Shown: positions 33,312-41,796 of the stretch, in pieces
How positions within the stretch are numbered: the stretch's first letter is position 1
Layout of the letters: every line of letters starts with the position of its first letter
DNA from: ZC4RG19 sp017577565
GTDB lineage: Bacteria; Actinomycetota; Acidimicrobiia; Acidimicrobiales; VFJN01
Direction: 5' to 3'
Assembly: GCA_047459075.1 (NCBI GenBank)
Contig: VSCH01000012.1
Span: 1-64,000, forward strand
Length of the DNA stretch: 64,000 nucleotides
Translations under genes and position numbers: made by a program
The notes under the pieces: model-generated
Seen by the model: the letters and a program-made list of their open reading frames with translations, nothing else
Database searches by the model: none
What the model was told of the DNA's origin: nothing

Positions 33312-33330
33312 AACCTAGTGGGGATAGCGT
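33312..33330. promoter_or_regulatory. Divergent -10 elements, ferredoxin and AlkX-like genes
   Basis: Minus-strand TAGGTT (33312-33317) serves the ferredoxin with a leader of about 35-40 nt carrying CGGAGGGG. Plus-strand TAGCGT (33325-33330) is 9 nt before the ATG at 33340, so that transcript is nearly leaderless. Confidence 0.45.
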
Positions 33331-33339
33331 GCGACGAGC

Positions 33340-34566
33340 ATGACGAGGTCGCCCGACATCAGCCGACGCGACGCCCGTCGCATCGCGCTGGCGGCGCAGG
33401 GGTTCACCGACCGCCGGCCGACCGGCCGCGTCGACCGCCGCCACTTCCGCCGCGTGCTCGAGCGGGTCGCGACCGTCCAGCTCGACTCGGTCAACGTCCT
33501 CACCCGCAGCCACGAGCTGGTGTTCTTCGCCCGGCTCGGCCCCTACGACCGCCGGGCGCTCGAACGGTGGCTGTGGGACAGCCGCGAGGTGTTCGAGTAC
33601 TGGGGCCACGAGGCGTCGCTGCACCCGGTCGAGCGCCACCCGCTGCTGCGCTGGCGCATGGCCGGCGAGCACCCGTGGGACGGGATCCGGCGCAGCGCCC
33701 GCGACAACCCGGAGATGGTGGCCGCCGCCCTCGCCGAGATCGCGGCCCGGGGCCCGGTCAGCATCGGCGAGCTCGAGGTGAACCGGGCCGCTCCCCGGCG
33801 GGAGGCGTCCTGGTGGGGCTGGGGCGACGCCAAGCGGGTCGTCGAGCACCTGTTCCACGCCGGCGAGGTCACCGCCACCCGCCGCAACGGCTTCACCCGC
33901 TACTACGTGCTGCCCGAGCGGTGGTTCCCGCCCGAGGTGCTCGCCCTCCCCACGCCCGACCCCGACGAGGCCCGCCGGGAGCTGCTGCTGCTCGCCGCCC
34001 GTGCCCACGGCGTCGGCACCGCCCGCGACCTGGCCGACTACTACCGGATCGGCGTGCGGGAGGCGGTCCCGCTGCTCGAGGGCCTGGTCGCCGGGGGCGC
34101 GCTCGAGCGGGTCCGGGTCGAGGGCTGGTCGAGCCCCGCCTACCTGCACCCGGCGGCGGTCCGGCCCCGGCGGCGGCTGCGGTGCCGGGCGCTGCTGTCA
34201 CCGTTCGACTCGCTGATCTGGGCCCGGGAGCGCACCGAGCGGCTGTTCGACTTCCGCTACCGCATCGAGATCTACGTCCCCGCCCCCAAGCGCGTCCACG
34301 GCTACTACGTGCTGCCCTTCCTGCTGGACGAGCGCCTGGTCGCCCGCGTCGACCTCAAGGCCGACCGCCGGGCCGGCGTGCTGCGGGTCCGGGCGGCGTG
34401 GGGCGAGCCCGCCGCCGCGGCGGCGACCGAGGGCGGCTGCGACCGGGTGGTCACCGAGCTGGCCGCCGAGCTGGCCCTCCTGGCCGGCTGGCTCGGCCTG
34501 GACGGCGGCGTCGCCGTCGAGCCCCGGGGCGACCTGGCCGCACCGCTCGCCGCGGCGGTCGCCTGA
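33340..34566 (+). CDS. AlkX/YcaQ-like winged-helix DNA glycosylase
   Basis: A 408-residue protein of the HTH_42 (DUF1006) family. The N-terminal SRRDARRIALAAQGF is followed by the catalytic-region ATVQLDSVNVLTRSHELVFF. Here the residues are Q-L-D, as in the AlkX branch rather than the QxQ of AlkZ. Later LLSPFDSLIWARERTERLF and EIYVPAPKRVHGYYVLPF are family hallmarks. These enzymes unhook interstrand crosslinks or remove alkylated bases. Activity is inferred. Confidence 0.85.
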   Translation: MTRSPDISRRDARRIALAAQGFTDRRPTGRVDRRHFRRVLERVATVQLDSVNVLTRSHELVFFARLGPYDRRALERWLWDSREVFEYWGHEASLHPVERHPLLRWRMAGEHPWDGIRRSARDNPEMVAAALAEIAARGPVSIGELEVNRAAPRREASWWGWGDAKRVVEHLFHAGEVTATRRNGFTRYYVLPERWFPPEVLALPTPDPDEARRELLLLAARAHGVGTARDLADYYRIGVREAVPLLEGLVAGGALERVRVEGWSSPAYLHPAAVRPRRRLRCRALLSPFDSLIWARERTERLFDFRYRIEIYVPAPKRVHGYYVLPFLLDERLVARVDLKADRRAGVLRVRAAWGEPAAAAATEGGCDRVVTELAAELALLAGWLGLDGGVAVEPRGDLAAPLAAAVA

Positions 34567-34571
34567 GCACC

Positions 34572-34595
34572 CCGGCCGGCGGGGCGGCCGGCCGG
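34572..34595. terminator. Hairpin between convergent AlkX-like and map genes
   Basis: A perfect 9-bp stem CCGGCCGGC / GCCGGCCGG with a 6-nt loop lies in the 38-nt gap between two convergent stops. It could act on both strands. No T-run. Confidence 0.5.
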
Positions 34596-34604
34596 TCGGC
34601 CCGG

Positions 34605-35543
34605 TCAGTCGGTGGTCGTCAGGATCTCGGCGCCGTCGTCGGTGACGAGCAGGGTGTGCTCGAACTGGGCCGTCCGCTTGCGGTCGACGGTCACCGCCGT
34701 CCAGCCGTCGGGCCAGATCTCGTGCTGCCAGGCCCCCATCGTGATCATCGGCTCGATGGTGAAGGTCATGCCGGGCTCGAGGATCGTCGTGGCCCGCGGG
34801 TCGTCGTAGTGGGGGATCTGCAGGTCGGTGTGGAACTCCTCGGCGATGCCGTGGCCGACGAAGGCCCGGACGACGCCGTAGCCGTGGGCCTCGGCGTGCT
34901 CCTGGATGGCCCGGCCGATGGCCCGCACCGGCCGCCCGGGCTTCACCGCGGCGATGCCCCGCTCGAGGCAGGCGCGCGTGACCTCGATGAGCCGGGCCGA
35001 CGCCTCGTCGATCTGCCCGACCGGGAACGTGGCGTTGGTGTCGCCGTGCACCCCGTCGAGGTAGATCGTCACGTCGAGGTTCACGATGTCGCCGTCGCGC
35101 AGCGGGCGGTCGTCGGGGATGCCGTGACAGATGACCTCGTTGACCGAGGTGCAGAGCGACTTGGGGAACCCGCCGTAGTTGAGCGGGCTGGGGTAGCCGC
35201 CCCGCTTGATGATCTCCTCGTGGCACAGGGCGTCGAGCTCGTCGGTGGTGACGCCCGGCGCCACCGCGGCGCCGACCACCTGCAGCACCTCGGCCGCGGC
35301 CCGGCCGGCGGCCCGCATGCGCTCGATGACCTCGGGCGAGCGGACGTGCGGGCCCGGCGTGCGCGTCGGCACGCCGGTCTCGGCGTACGGCGGGCGCGGG
35401 ATGTGGTCGGGCACCGGCCGGGGCGGGCTGATCCTCCCCGGGCGGACACGCTCGGTGCTCGCCTTGTGGCACCGCTTGTACTTGCGCCCGCTACCGCACC
35501 AGCAGGGATCGTTGGCCTTCGGGGCGACGACGGTCGTAGGCAT
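34605..35543 (-). CDS. map: Type I methionine aminopeptidase with N-terminal SEC-C motif
   Basis: A 312-residue peptidase. Residues 10-24 hold the SEC-C zinc motif NDPCWCGSGRKYKRCHK. The catalytic domain carries the metal residues in CTSVNEVICHGIP, IVNLDVTIYLDGVHGDTNAT, AFVGHGIAEEFHTD, FTIEPMI and QFEHTLLV. It removes the initiator Met. The ATG at 35543 is preferred because TAGCCT (35553-35558) sits 9 nt upstream; an in-frame GTG at 35549 is only 3 nt from it. The SEC-C tag is normally found in longer actinobacterial MetAPs and may bind the ribosome. Confidence 0.95.
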   Translation of the reverse strand: MPTTVVAPKANDPCWCGSGRKYKRCHKASTERVRPGRISPPRPVPDHIPRPPYAETGVPTRTPGPHVRSPEVIERMRAAGRAAAEVLQVVGAAVAPGVTTDELDALCHEEIIKRGGYPSPLNYGGFPKSLCTSVNEVICHGIPDDRPLRDGDIVNLDVTIYLDGVHGDTNATFPVGQIDEASARLIEVTRACLERGIAAVKPGRPVRAIGRAIQEHAEAHGYGVVRAFVGHGIAEEFHTDLQIPHYDDPRATTILEPGMTFTIEPMITMGAWQHEIWPDGWTAVTVDRKRTAQFEHTLLVTDDGAEILTTTD

Positions 35544-35643
35544 GACCACGACAGGCTACCGACGCGGCGACCGACAGCGTCCGCTGCCCGGGGCCCGCGG
35601 CCCGCGATGATGGGCGGGCGCAGGAGAGCGGAGGGAGGTCCCC

Positions 35644-36753
35644 ATGGAGGTCGTGCTCGCGGGTGTCGAGCTGCGCGTCGTCCGCATGACGCTGGCCCGG
35701 CCGTTCGCGAGCGCCCGCGGCACCCGCCGGCGGCGCGACGTCGTCCTCGTGCGGGCGATCGTCGCCGACGGCCCCGACGGGTGGGGCGAGTGCGTCGCCG
35801 AGCCCGAGCCGACCTACTGGCCCGAGTACACCGAGGGGGCCCTCCACGTCCTCGAGCACCACCTCGTGCCCCGGATGCTGGCGGGCCGGTCGCTGCGCGA
35901 GGTGCGCGGGCACCACATGGCCAAGGCCGCCCTGGAGTGCGCGGCGCTGGACGCCGGCCTGCGGGCCGAGGGCCGGTCGGTGGCGGCCTTCCTGGGCGCC
36001 ACCCGGCCCGTCGTGCCCACCGGGATCGCCCTCGGCCTCACCCGCGACGTCGACGCCCTCGTCGACGCCGTCCTCCACTGGCACGGCAAGGGCCACCGGG
36101 CCTTCAAGCTGAAGGTGGCGCCGGGGTGGGACGTCGAGCCGGTGCGGGCCGTCCGCTCGACCGTCGGCGACGAGGTGGCGCTGCTCGTCGACGCCAACGG
36201 CAGCTACCGCAGCGGCGACGACGACCACCGGGCGGCGCTGAAGGCGCTCGCCGACCCCGAGCTGGGCCTCGTCGCCATCGAGCAGCCCTTCCCGCCCGAC
36301 GACCTGCTCGGCCACGCCGACCTGGCGGCGCGGATCGAGGTCCCCGTCTGCCTCGACGAGTCGATCGCCTCCCTGGCCGACCTGGAGACCGCCATCGCGC
36401 TCGGGGCCTGCGGGGCGGTCAGCCTGAAGGTGGGGCGGGTCGGCGGTCTGCTCGAGGCCCGCCGCATCCACCAGCGCTGCCGCGACGCCGGCGTGTCGCT
36501 GCGCTGCGGCGGCATGCTCGAGACCGGGCTGGGACGGGCGCTCAACCTGGCGGTCGCCGCCCTGCCGGGGTGCAACCTGCCGCCCGACATGGGACCCTCC
36601 GAGCGCTACTACACGACCGACCTGACCACGCCGTTCGACTCCCGGGGCGGCACGATGATCGTCCCCGACGGCCCCGGGCTCGGGGTCGAGCCGCTGCCCG
36701 AGGTGCTCGACGAGGTCACGATCTCCCTCCGCACCATCCGGACCGAACAGTGA
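35644..36753 (+). CDS. Enolase-superfamily enzyme (OSBS/N-acylamino acid racemase-like)
   Basis: A 369-residue enolase-superfamily protein. Catalytic Lys pair in FKLKVAPG, metal ligands in LLVDANGSY, AIEQPFPPDDL and CLDESIASL, and the second acid/base Lys in SLKVGRVGG. PDMGPSERYYTTDLTTP near the end is the o-succinylbenzoate synthase/racemase type. A GGAGG sequence precedes the ATG. It is coupled by GTGA to a threonine dehydratase, which favours an amino-acid role over menaquinone synthesis; no men genes are nearby. Confidence 0.8.
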   Translation: MEVVLAGVELRVVRMTLARPFASARGTRRRRDVVLVRAIVADGPDGWGECVAEPEPTYWPEYTEGALHVLEHHLVPRMLAGRSLREVRGHHMAKAALECAALDAGLRAEGRSVAAFLGATRPVVPTGIALGLTRDVDALVDAVLHWHGKGHRAFKLKVAPGWDVEPVRAVRSTVGDEVALLVDANGSYRSGDDDHRAALKALADPELGLVAIEQPFPPDDLLGHADLAARIEVPVCLDESIASLADLETAIALGACGAVSLKVGRVGGLLEARRIHQRCRDAGVSLRCGGMLETGLGRALNLAVAALPGCNLPPDMGPSERYYTTDLTTPFDSRGGTMIVPDGPGLGVEPLPEVLDEVTISLRTIRTEQ

Positions 36754-38012
36754 AGCCTCCCGACCTGCCCGTCACCTTCGAGGACGTCCTCGCCGCCGCC
36801 GACCGCCTGGAGGGCGCCATCGAGCGCACCCCGACCGCCCACTCCCGCGTCCTGTCCGACGTGCTCGGCTGCCACGTCGTCGTCAAGTTCGAGAACCTGC
36901 AGTTCGTCTCGTCGTTCAAGGAGCGGGGCGCGCTCAACGTGCTGGCCCAGCTGAGCGAGGACGAGCGGGCGGCCGGCGTCGTCGCCATGTCGGCCGGCAA
37001 CCACGCCCAGGCGGTCGCCTACCACGCCACCCGGCTGGGCATCGACGCCACGATCGTCATGCCCACGGCGACGCCGTTCGTCAAGGTGCAGCGCACCCGC
37101 GAGCTCGGCGCCCGGGTGGTCCTGCGGGGCGACGACCTCGCCGAGGCCGAGGCCGAGGCCAAGCGGCTCGTCGCCGAGGAGGGCCGCACCTACGTCCACC
37201 CCTTCGACGACCCGGCGGTCATCGCGGGCCAGGGCACGTGCGCGTTGGAGCTGCTGGGCGACGCCCCCGACCTCGACGCCCTCGTCGTGCCGGTGGGCGG
37301 CGGCGGCCTGCTGGCCGGCATGGCGGTGGCGGCCCGGCACCTGCGGCCGGGCATCGAGCTGGTCGGCGTCCAGACCGAGCGCTACCCGGCCATGGCCGAC
37401 CACGTGCACCGCACCCACCACGAGGTCGGCGGGGCCAGCATCGCCGAGGGCATCGCCGTCCCCCGGCCGGGCGAGCTGACCACCCGGATCGTCGACGCCC
37501 TGGTCGACGACGTCGTCACGGTGACGGAGACCCACATCGAGGAGGCGATGAACCTCCTCCTGGAGATCGAGAAGGTCGTGGTCGAGGGCGCCGGGGCGGC
37601 CGGGATCGCCGCGCTCATCGAGCACCGGGAGCGGTTCGCCGGGCGGAAGGTCGGCGTCGTGCTCACCGGCGGGAACGTCGACTCCCGCCTGCTGGCGTCG
37701 GTGATCATGCGGGGGCTCATCCGCAACGGCCGCCTGACCCGGCTGCACGTCGAGGTGCCGGACGTGCCCGGCAGCCTGGCGACGATCACCCGCGTGCTCG
37801 GCGACGTGGGCGCCAACATCGTCGAGATCCTCCACCAGCGCATGTTCGTCGACCTCTCGGCGAAGTCGGCCCAGGTCGAGGTGACGGTCGAGACCCTCGA
37901 CCGCGACCACGCCGACCGGGTCGTCGAGGCGCTGGCGGCCGCCGGCTACGTCGTGCGGGTGGGACGGTTCACGTTCCGGGACGCGCCGCCGCCGGTCTCG
38001 CCCGGCGGCTGA
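36750..38012 (+). CDS. ilvA: Threonine ammonia-lyase with C-terminal ACT domain
   Basis: A 420-residue PLP enzyme. Schiff-base Lys in SSFKERGALNVLAQL (about residue 57), AMSAGNHAQAVAYHA, and the phosphate-binding glycine loop VVPVGGGGLLAG. A C-terminal ACT domain (LHVEVPDVPGSLATITRVLG, residues about 330-405) suggests isoleucine or valine control. Length and ACT type resemble the TdcB/IlvA1 class. GTGA overlap with the upstream gene. Confidence 0.9.
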   Translation: MKPPDLPVTFEDVLAAADRLEGAIERTPTAHSRVLSDVLGCHVVVKFENLQFVSSFKERGALNVLAQLSEDERAAGVVAMSAGNHAQAVAYHATRLGIDATIVMPTATPFVKVQRTRELGARVVLRGDDLAEAEAEAKRLVAEEGRTYVHPFDDPAVIAGQGTCALELLGDAPDLDALVVPVGGGGLLAGMAVAARHLRPGIELVGVQTERYPAMADHVHRTHHEVGGASIAEGIAVPRPGELTTRIVDALVDDVVTVTETHIEEAMNLLLEIEKVVVEGAGAAGIAALIEHRERFAGRKVGVVLTGGNVDSRLLASVIMRGLIRNGRLTRLHVEVPDVPGSLATITRVLGDVGANIVEILHQRMFVDLSAKSAQVEVTVETLDRDHADRVVEALAAAGYVVRVGRFTFRDAPPPVSPGG

Positions 38013-38144
38013 GGTCGCGGCCGACGGCGGTCCGGGCGGTGCGCACCTCCGGGCCGTCGCGGGTTGCGTAACGTGCGGAGGACGACACGATCCGACCGGG
38101 CATGCAGGGTTGGGGCCCGTCCGGCCCGGGCAGATGGACGAGCG

Positions 38145-38534
38145 ATGCGAGCCTCCGCACACTTCCCGCGCGCTCCGGAGCAGGTGGCGGCGGCGCGCGC
38201 CTTCGCCCGCGCGACCCTCGGCACCTCGTCCTCCTCGCAGGTGGTGGATGACGTCGTCCTCGTGGTCAGCGAGCTGGTCACCAACGCCGTCCTCCACGGC
38301 GCCGGCGACGTCGAGGTGACCGTCGACCGCTCGGGCGACGTCATCCGGGTCGAGGTCGCCGACGGGGGCGGCGCCGAGCTGCCCCGCCCCGGGTGCCCGG
38401 GCGCGGGCGACGTCACCGGGCGGGGGCTCGCCATCGTCGACGCGCTGGCCGACGCCTGGGGCGACGGCGTCGACGACCGGGGGCGCACCCGGGTGTGGGT
38501 GGAGCTCAGCCCGCCGCCCGGACCAGCGCGGTGA
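38145..38534 (+). CDS. RsbW-like ATP-binding protein (HATPase_c, anti-sigma type)
   Basis: A 129-residue protein with only a GHKL ATPase domain: N-box VSELVTNAVLHGAGD, G1 region EVADGGGAELPRP and G2 GRGLAIVDALADAWGDG. This is the size of stand-alone RsbW-like kinases that phosphorylate anti-anti-sigma proteins. The start ATG at 38145 is inferred; no strong Shine-Dalgarno sequence is visible. TAACGT at 38069-38074 could be a -10. The partner is not encoded nearby. The end overlaps azlD by 29 nt. Confidence 0.75.
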   Translation: MRASAHFPRAPEQVAAARAFARATLGTSSSSQVVDDVVLVVSELVTNAVLHGAGDVEVTVDRSGDVIRVEVADGGGAELPRPGCPGAGDVTGRGLAIVDALADAWGDGVDDRGRTRVWVELSPPPGPAR

Positions 38535-38817
38535 CGGCGGCGGCCGCCACGACGACGAGCACGAAGGGTGCCCGCCCTCGTGACCCGGCGACCAGCGCGA
38601 CCGCCACCGCCAGCCCCGCGGCGCGCGCGTCGACGACGATCCGCCGGTCGCCCCCGAGCGTGTTGACGACGACGAGGGCCGGCAGCAGCGCGGCGGGCAG
38701 CAGGGCGGCGAGCCGCAGCGCCCGGCCGTCGGTGGCCCGGGGCCCGAGCAGAACGAGCCCCACGACCTTCAGCCCGTAGGCACCGGCCGCCAGGCCGAGC
38801 AGCGGCCACCAGCTCAC
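38506..38817 (-). CDS. azlD: AzlD-like branched-chain amino acid export subunit
   Basis: A 103-residue protein with about three or four hydrophobic helices: LGLAAGAYGLKVVGLVLLGP, LAALLPAALLPALVVVNTL. Together with AzlC it forms small-molecule exporters. The GTG at 38817 overlaps the azlC stop. The 3' end overlaps the convergent RsbW-like gene by 29 nt. Confidence 0.8.
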   Translation of the reverse strand: MSWWPLLGLAAGAYGLKVVGLVLLGPRATDGRALRLAALLPAALLPALVVVNTLGGDRRIVVDARAAGLAVAVALVAGSRGRAPFVLVVVAAAAVTALVRAAG

Positions 38818-39515
38818 CGCTCCTCCCGGCGGGCGAAGAGCAGGCCGGGGACGACGCCCAGCGCGGCGGCGATGATCGGCAGCCCGGCCGGTGCCAGGGG
38901 GATCAGCACCAGCGCGACGAGCGCGCCGGCGGCGGCCGCCACCTGCCCCTCCCGCCGTCGCAGGTGGGGGACGGCGAGGACGACGAACCCCGCGGGGAAG
39001 GCGGCGTCGAGCCCGAGCGCCTCGGGGTCGCCGATGGCGTCGCCGGCCAGCGCGCCGAGCAGCGTGCCGACGTTCCAGAACACGAAGACCGACACGCCGG
39101 TGGCCCAGAACGTGCGCGCCCGCAGGCGACCTTCGGGCTGGGCGGTGGCCATCGCCGTCGTCTCGTCGATGACGAGCTGCGCCCCCAGCAGGCGCTGGGC
39201 CAGCGGGAGCTTGCCGAGCGTCGGGGCCATGGCGACGCCGTAGGCGGCGTTGCGGGCGGCGAGCAGCAGCGCGGAGCCGAGCGCCGAGCCCATCGAGCCG
39301 CCCGCCTCGACGACGCTCACCGCGGCGAACTGGCTGGCCCCGGTGAACACGAGCAGCGACATCACCACCGCCTGCGGGACGGTGAGCCCGGCGGTGGTGG
39401 CCAGCACGCCGAAGGACATGCCGAACACGCTGATGGCGAGGCCGAGCACCCAGACGGCGCGGCGGACGGGCGTCGGCAGCACGGCGTCGTGCTGCGTCGG
39501 GGCCTCCTGGGTCAC
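38814..39515 (-). CDS. azlC: AzlC-family branched-chain amino acid exporter
   Basis: A 233-residue membrane protein: LGLAISVFGMSFGVLATTAG, LLVFTGASQFAAVSVVEAGG and LLLAARNAAYGVAMAP are family blocks. The GTG at 39515 gives a normal N-terminus; a longer frame adds only an Arg-rich extension. Export of branched-chain amino acids is inferred from family. Confidence 0.85.
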   Translation of the reverse strand: MTQEAPTQHDAVLPTPVRRAVWVLGLAISVFGMSFGVLATTAGLTVPQAVVMSLLVFTGASQFAAVSVVEAGGSMGSALGSALLLAARNAAYGVAMAPTLGKLPLAQRLLGAQLVIDETTAMATAQPEGRLRARTFWATGVSVFVFWNVGTLLGALAGDAIGDPEALGLDAAFPAGFVVLAVPHLRRREGQVAAAAGALVALVLIPLAPAGLPIIAAALGVVPGLLFARREER

Positions 39516-39606
39516 CGACCGAGACTGCCCGCGCCGCCGGTGCCGGCGCCACACGGAAACGGGCGCCCGGCCCCACGCGGCGCGGCCGGGCGCCCCGGCG
39601 GCCGGG

Positions 39607-40584
39607 TCAGCGCCGCTCGAACCAGGCCCGGGGGTTGGCCACGAGCATCTCGTCGATCTGCTCGTCGGTGACCCCCCGGGCCCGCAGCTCGGGCAGCACG
39701 TCGTTGTGGATGTGCAGGTAGTGCCAGTTGGGCAGGGCCGGCTTGAGGTCGGGCTGGATCCAGTCGATGTAGCAGGAGGCGTCGTGCGCCAGGACCAGGC
39801 GCGACGAGTAGCCCCGCCGGCACAGCTCGGCCACCGTCTCGACGCGCTGGTCGAAGGGCAGGACGGCGTCGATCCCGAAGCGGTCCATGCCGAGCAGGAA
39901 CCCCTCCTCGGCGTAGCGGGACAGCAGGTCGACGTCGGGCGAGTCGCCGACGTGGGCCAGCAGCACGTGCCGGGGCTCGACCCCCTCCTCGCCGAGCACC
40001 CGGCGGACCTCGGCCATCGTGTCGTCGGCCGGGCGGTTGTGGACCATGATCGGCGCGCCGGTCTCGGCGTGCGCCTGGGCCACCGCCCGCAGGACCCGCT
40101 CGACCCCGGCGGTCAGGCCGTGGTGGTCGATGGCGCACTTGAAGAACGCCGCCTTGATGCCGGTGCCCTGGATGCCCTCGGTGACGTCGCGCACGAACAG
40201 CTCGACCAGGGGGTCGGGCAGGCCGGGGAGGGCGCCCGGGCCCCGCAGCGCGAAGAACCCGGGCACGTCGGCGTAGGTGTAGAGCCCGGTCGCCGGGACG
40301 ATGTTCAGCTCGGGCACCGACTCGTTGACCCGGGCGATGCGGCGGACGTCGCGCCCGAGGCCGTCGACGGTGGGGTCGACGATCGTGCGGACGCCGACCT
40401 CGACGAGGGCCCGCAGCTTCTCGACCGCCTCGGCGACCTTCTCCTCCTCGTCCCACTCGTCCGACCAGTTGTTCTGGCTGTCGGGGGTCAGCACGAAGAC
40501 GTGCTCGTGCATGAGCGTGACCCCCAGCTCGCTGGTGGGCACCGGTCCCCGCACGGTCTCGACGTGGGTGACGGTCGTCGCCAT
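39607..40584 (-). CDS. Phosphotriesterase-family metal hydrolase
   Basis: A 325-residue amidohydrolase-superfamily protein: the N-terminal metal HxH in LGVTLMHEHVFVL, the bridging Lys in IKAAFFKCAID, the His ligands in PIMVHNRPAD and VLLAHVGDSPD, and the final Asp in LVLAHDASCYIDW. It belongs to the PTE/PTER family, whose substrates range from lactones to phosphotriesters. ATG at 40584 is chosen; upstream in-frame ATG at 40593 would sit too close to GGAGG. Confidence 0.85.
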   Translation of the reverse strand: MATTVTHVETVRGPVPTSELGVTLMHEHVFVLTPDSQNNWSDEWDEEEKVAEAVEKLRALVEVGVRTIVDPTVDGLGRDVRRIARVNESVPELNIVPATGLYTYADVPGFFALRGPGALPGLPDPLVELFVRDVTEGIQGTGIKAAFFKCAIDHHGLTAGVERVLRAVAQAHAETGAPIMVHNRPADDTMAEVRRVLGEEGVEPRHVLLAHVGDSPDVDLLSRYAEEGFLLGMDRFGIDAVLPFDQRVETVAELCRRGYSSRLVLAHDASCYIDWIQPDLKPALPNWHYLHIHNDVLPELRARGVTDEQIDEMLVANPRAWFERR

Positions 40585-40670
40585 CTCTCGCATCGCCTCC
40601 TCGGGTGTGTGCGGCACGTCACACTGCCAGACGCTGCGGGGCCCCGCGGCGACGCATCGGGCGGTTGCGG

Positions 40671-40685
40671 GCTAACGGCGTTAGC
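40671..40685 (+). promoter_or_regulatory. TetR-type operator 1
   Basis: GCTAACGGCGTTAGC is a perfect inverted repeat GCTAA-N5-TTAGC. It is upstream of TAGCCT (40688-40693), the probable -10 of the DDN/TetR operon. Same half-sites as the second copy. Confidence 0.65.
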
Positions 40686-40694
40686 CCTAGCCTG

Positions 40695-40709
40695 GCTAAC
40701 AGCATTAGC
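40695..40709 (+). promoter_or_regulatory. TetR-type operator 2
   Basis: GCTAACAGCATTAGC repeats the GCTAA-N5-TTAGC design 24 bp (centre to centre) from the first site, on either side of the -10 and overlapping the expected transcript start. Autoregulation by the TetR protein encoded second is the simplest reading. Confidence 0.65.
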
Positions 40710-40725
40710 TCACAGGAGGTCCCCC

Positions 40726-41187
40726 GTGGCACCCACCCACCACCGTCCGCCCGGCCGGTTCACCCGCCGCGTGTTCAACCCCACCGTCGCCTTCCTGGCC
40801 CGCCGGGGCCTCAGCCTGTGGGGCAGCCGCGTCCTCGAGGTGCGCGGCCGCGCCACCGGCCTCCCCCGCCGCACGCCGGTCAACCTGCTCGACCTCGACG
40901 GCGCCACCTACCTGGTCTCGCCCCGGGGCGAGGGGCAGTGGGTGCGCAACGCCCGGGCCGCCGGCCGGGTCGCCACGCTGCTCGGGCGCCGGCGGGAGGA
41001 GTGGACCGTCCGCGAGCTGACCGACGACGAGAAGGTGCCGGTGCTGCGGGCCTACCTCGCCCGCTGGCGCTTCGAGTCCGGTGCCTTCTTCGACGGCCGC
41101 TCGGCCGACTCGCCCGACGAGGAGCTCGCCGCCATCGCGCCCCGGCACCCCGTCTTCCGGCTGGAGCCCGCGGGCGCCGCGGCGTGA
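40726..41187 (+). CDS. DDN-like deazaflavin(F420)-dependent oxidoreductase
   Basis: A 153-residue protein of the Ddn/nitroreductase family: FLARRGLSLWGSRVLEVRGR and ATGLPRRTPVNLLDLDGATY, then YLVSPRGEGQWVRNARAAG. A CAGGAGG Shine-Dalgarno (40713-40719) precedes the GTG at 40726. It shares an operon with a TetR regulator. F420H2 reduction of quinones or xenobiotics is inferred from family. Confidence 0.85.
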   Translation: MAPTHHRPPGRFTRRVFNPTVAFLARRGLSLWGSRVLEVRGRATGLPRRTPVNLLDLDGATYLVSPRGEGQWVRNARAAGRVATLLGRRREEWTVRELTDDEKVPVLRAYLARWRFESGAFFDGRSADSPDEELAAIAPRHPVFRLEPAGAAA

Positions 41188-41750
41188 CGGCACCGGCCCC
41201 GTGGCGGCCCCCCGGCGGGCGGGTGGGCGAGATCGTCGCCGCCGCCCGCCGGGTGCTGGAGCGCGACGGCGAGCTGACCATGCACGCGGTGGCCGCCGAG
41301 CTGGGCATCCGGGCGCCGTCGCTCTACAAGCACGTGGCCGGCAAGGCCGCCCTGGAGGCCGAGCTGGTCGCCGTCGCCCTGGCCGAGATCGGCGAGGCGC
41401 TGCACGCCGCCCTGGACGCCGGCGACGGCGACCGCCGCGACGACGGGGACGGCACCGGTCGGGCGGCCCCGGTCCGGCGCCTGCTCGCCGCCTACCGGCG
41501 CCACGCGCTCGCCCACCCCGCGCTCTACCGGCTGGCCACGTCCGGACCGCTGCCCCGCCACCTCCTGCCGCCGGGGCTGGAGGACTGGGCCGGCGAGCCG
41601 TTCCTGCGGGTGACCGGCGACCCCCACCGGGGCCAGGCGCTGTGGGCCTTCGCCCACGGCATGGTCGTGCTCGAGCTCGACCGGCGCTTCCCCGACCCCA
41701 CGGTGCTCGACCGCACGTGGGAGGAGGGCGCCACCGCGTTCGCCCGCTGA
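41184..41750 (+). CDS. TetR/AcrR-family transcriptional regulator
   Basis: A 188-residue protein. N-terminal HTH EIVAAARRVLERDGELTM, HAVAAELGIRAPSLYKHVAG, KAALEAELV, followed by an all-helical ligand-binding domain. The GTG overlaps the DDN-like stop as GTGA. Two GCTAA-N5-TTAGC sites upstream are its probable targets. Ligand unknown. Confidence 0.85.
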   Translation: MTAPAPWRPPGGRVGEIVAAARRVLERDGELTMHAVAAELGIRAPSLYKHVAGKAALEAELVAVALAEIGEALHAALDAGDGDRRDDGDGTGRAAPVRRLLAAYRRHALAHPALYRLATSGPLPRHLLPPGLEDWAGEPFLRVTGDPHRGQALWAFAHGMVVLELDRRFPDPTVLDRTWEEGATAFAR

Positions 41751-41796
41751 CCACGGGGTCCCGCGGCGGCACCCCCGGCACCGCCGGCGCCGCCGG

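Noticed and set aside
33294..38012. Plus-strand open frame of more than 1500 codons
   Set aside because: Its N-terminal two thirds overlap AlkX-like, map and enolase-superfamily genes in other frames and give Arg/Pro-rich sequence. Only the last part, from 36750, is the threonine dehydratase.
41751..41796. Hairpin between the TetR and DrrB-like genes
   Set aside because: Several overlapping GCCGGC pairings are possible, but no single well-formed stem could be chosen, so it is not listed as a terminator.
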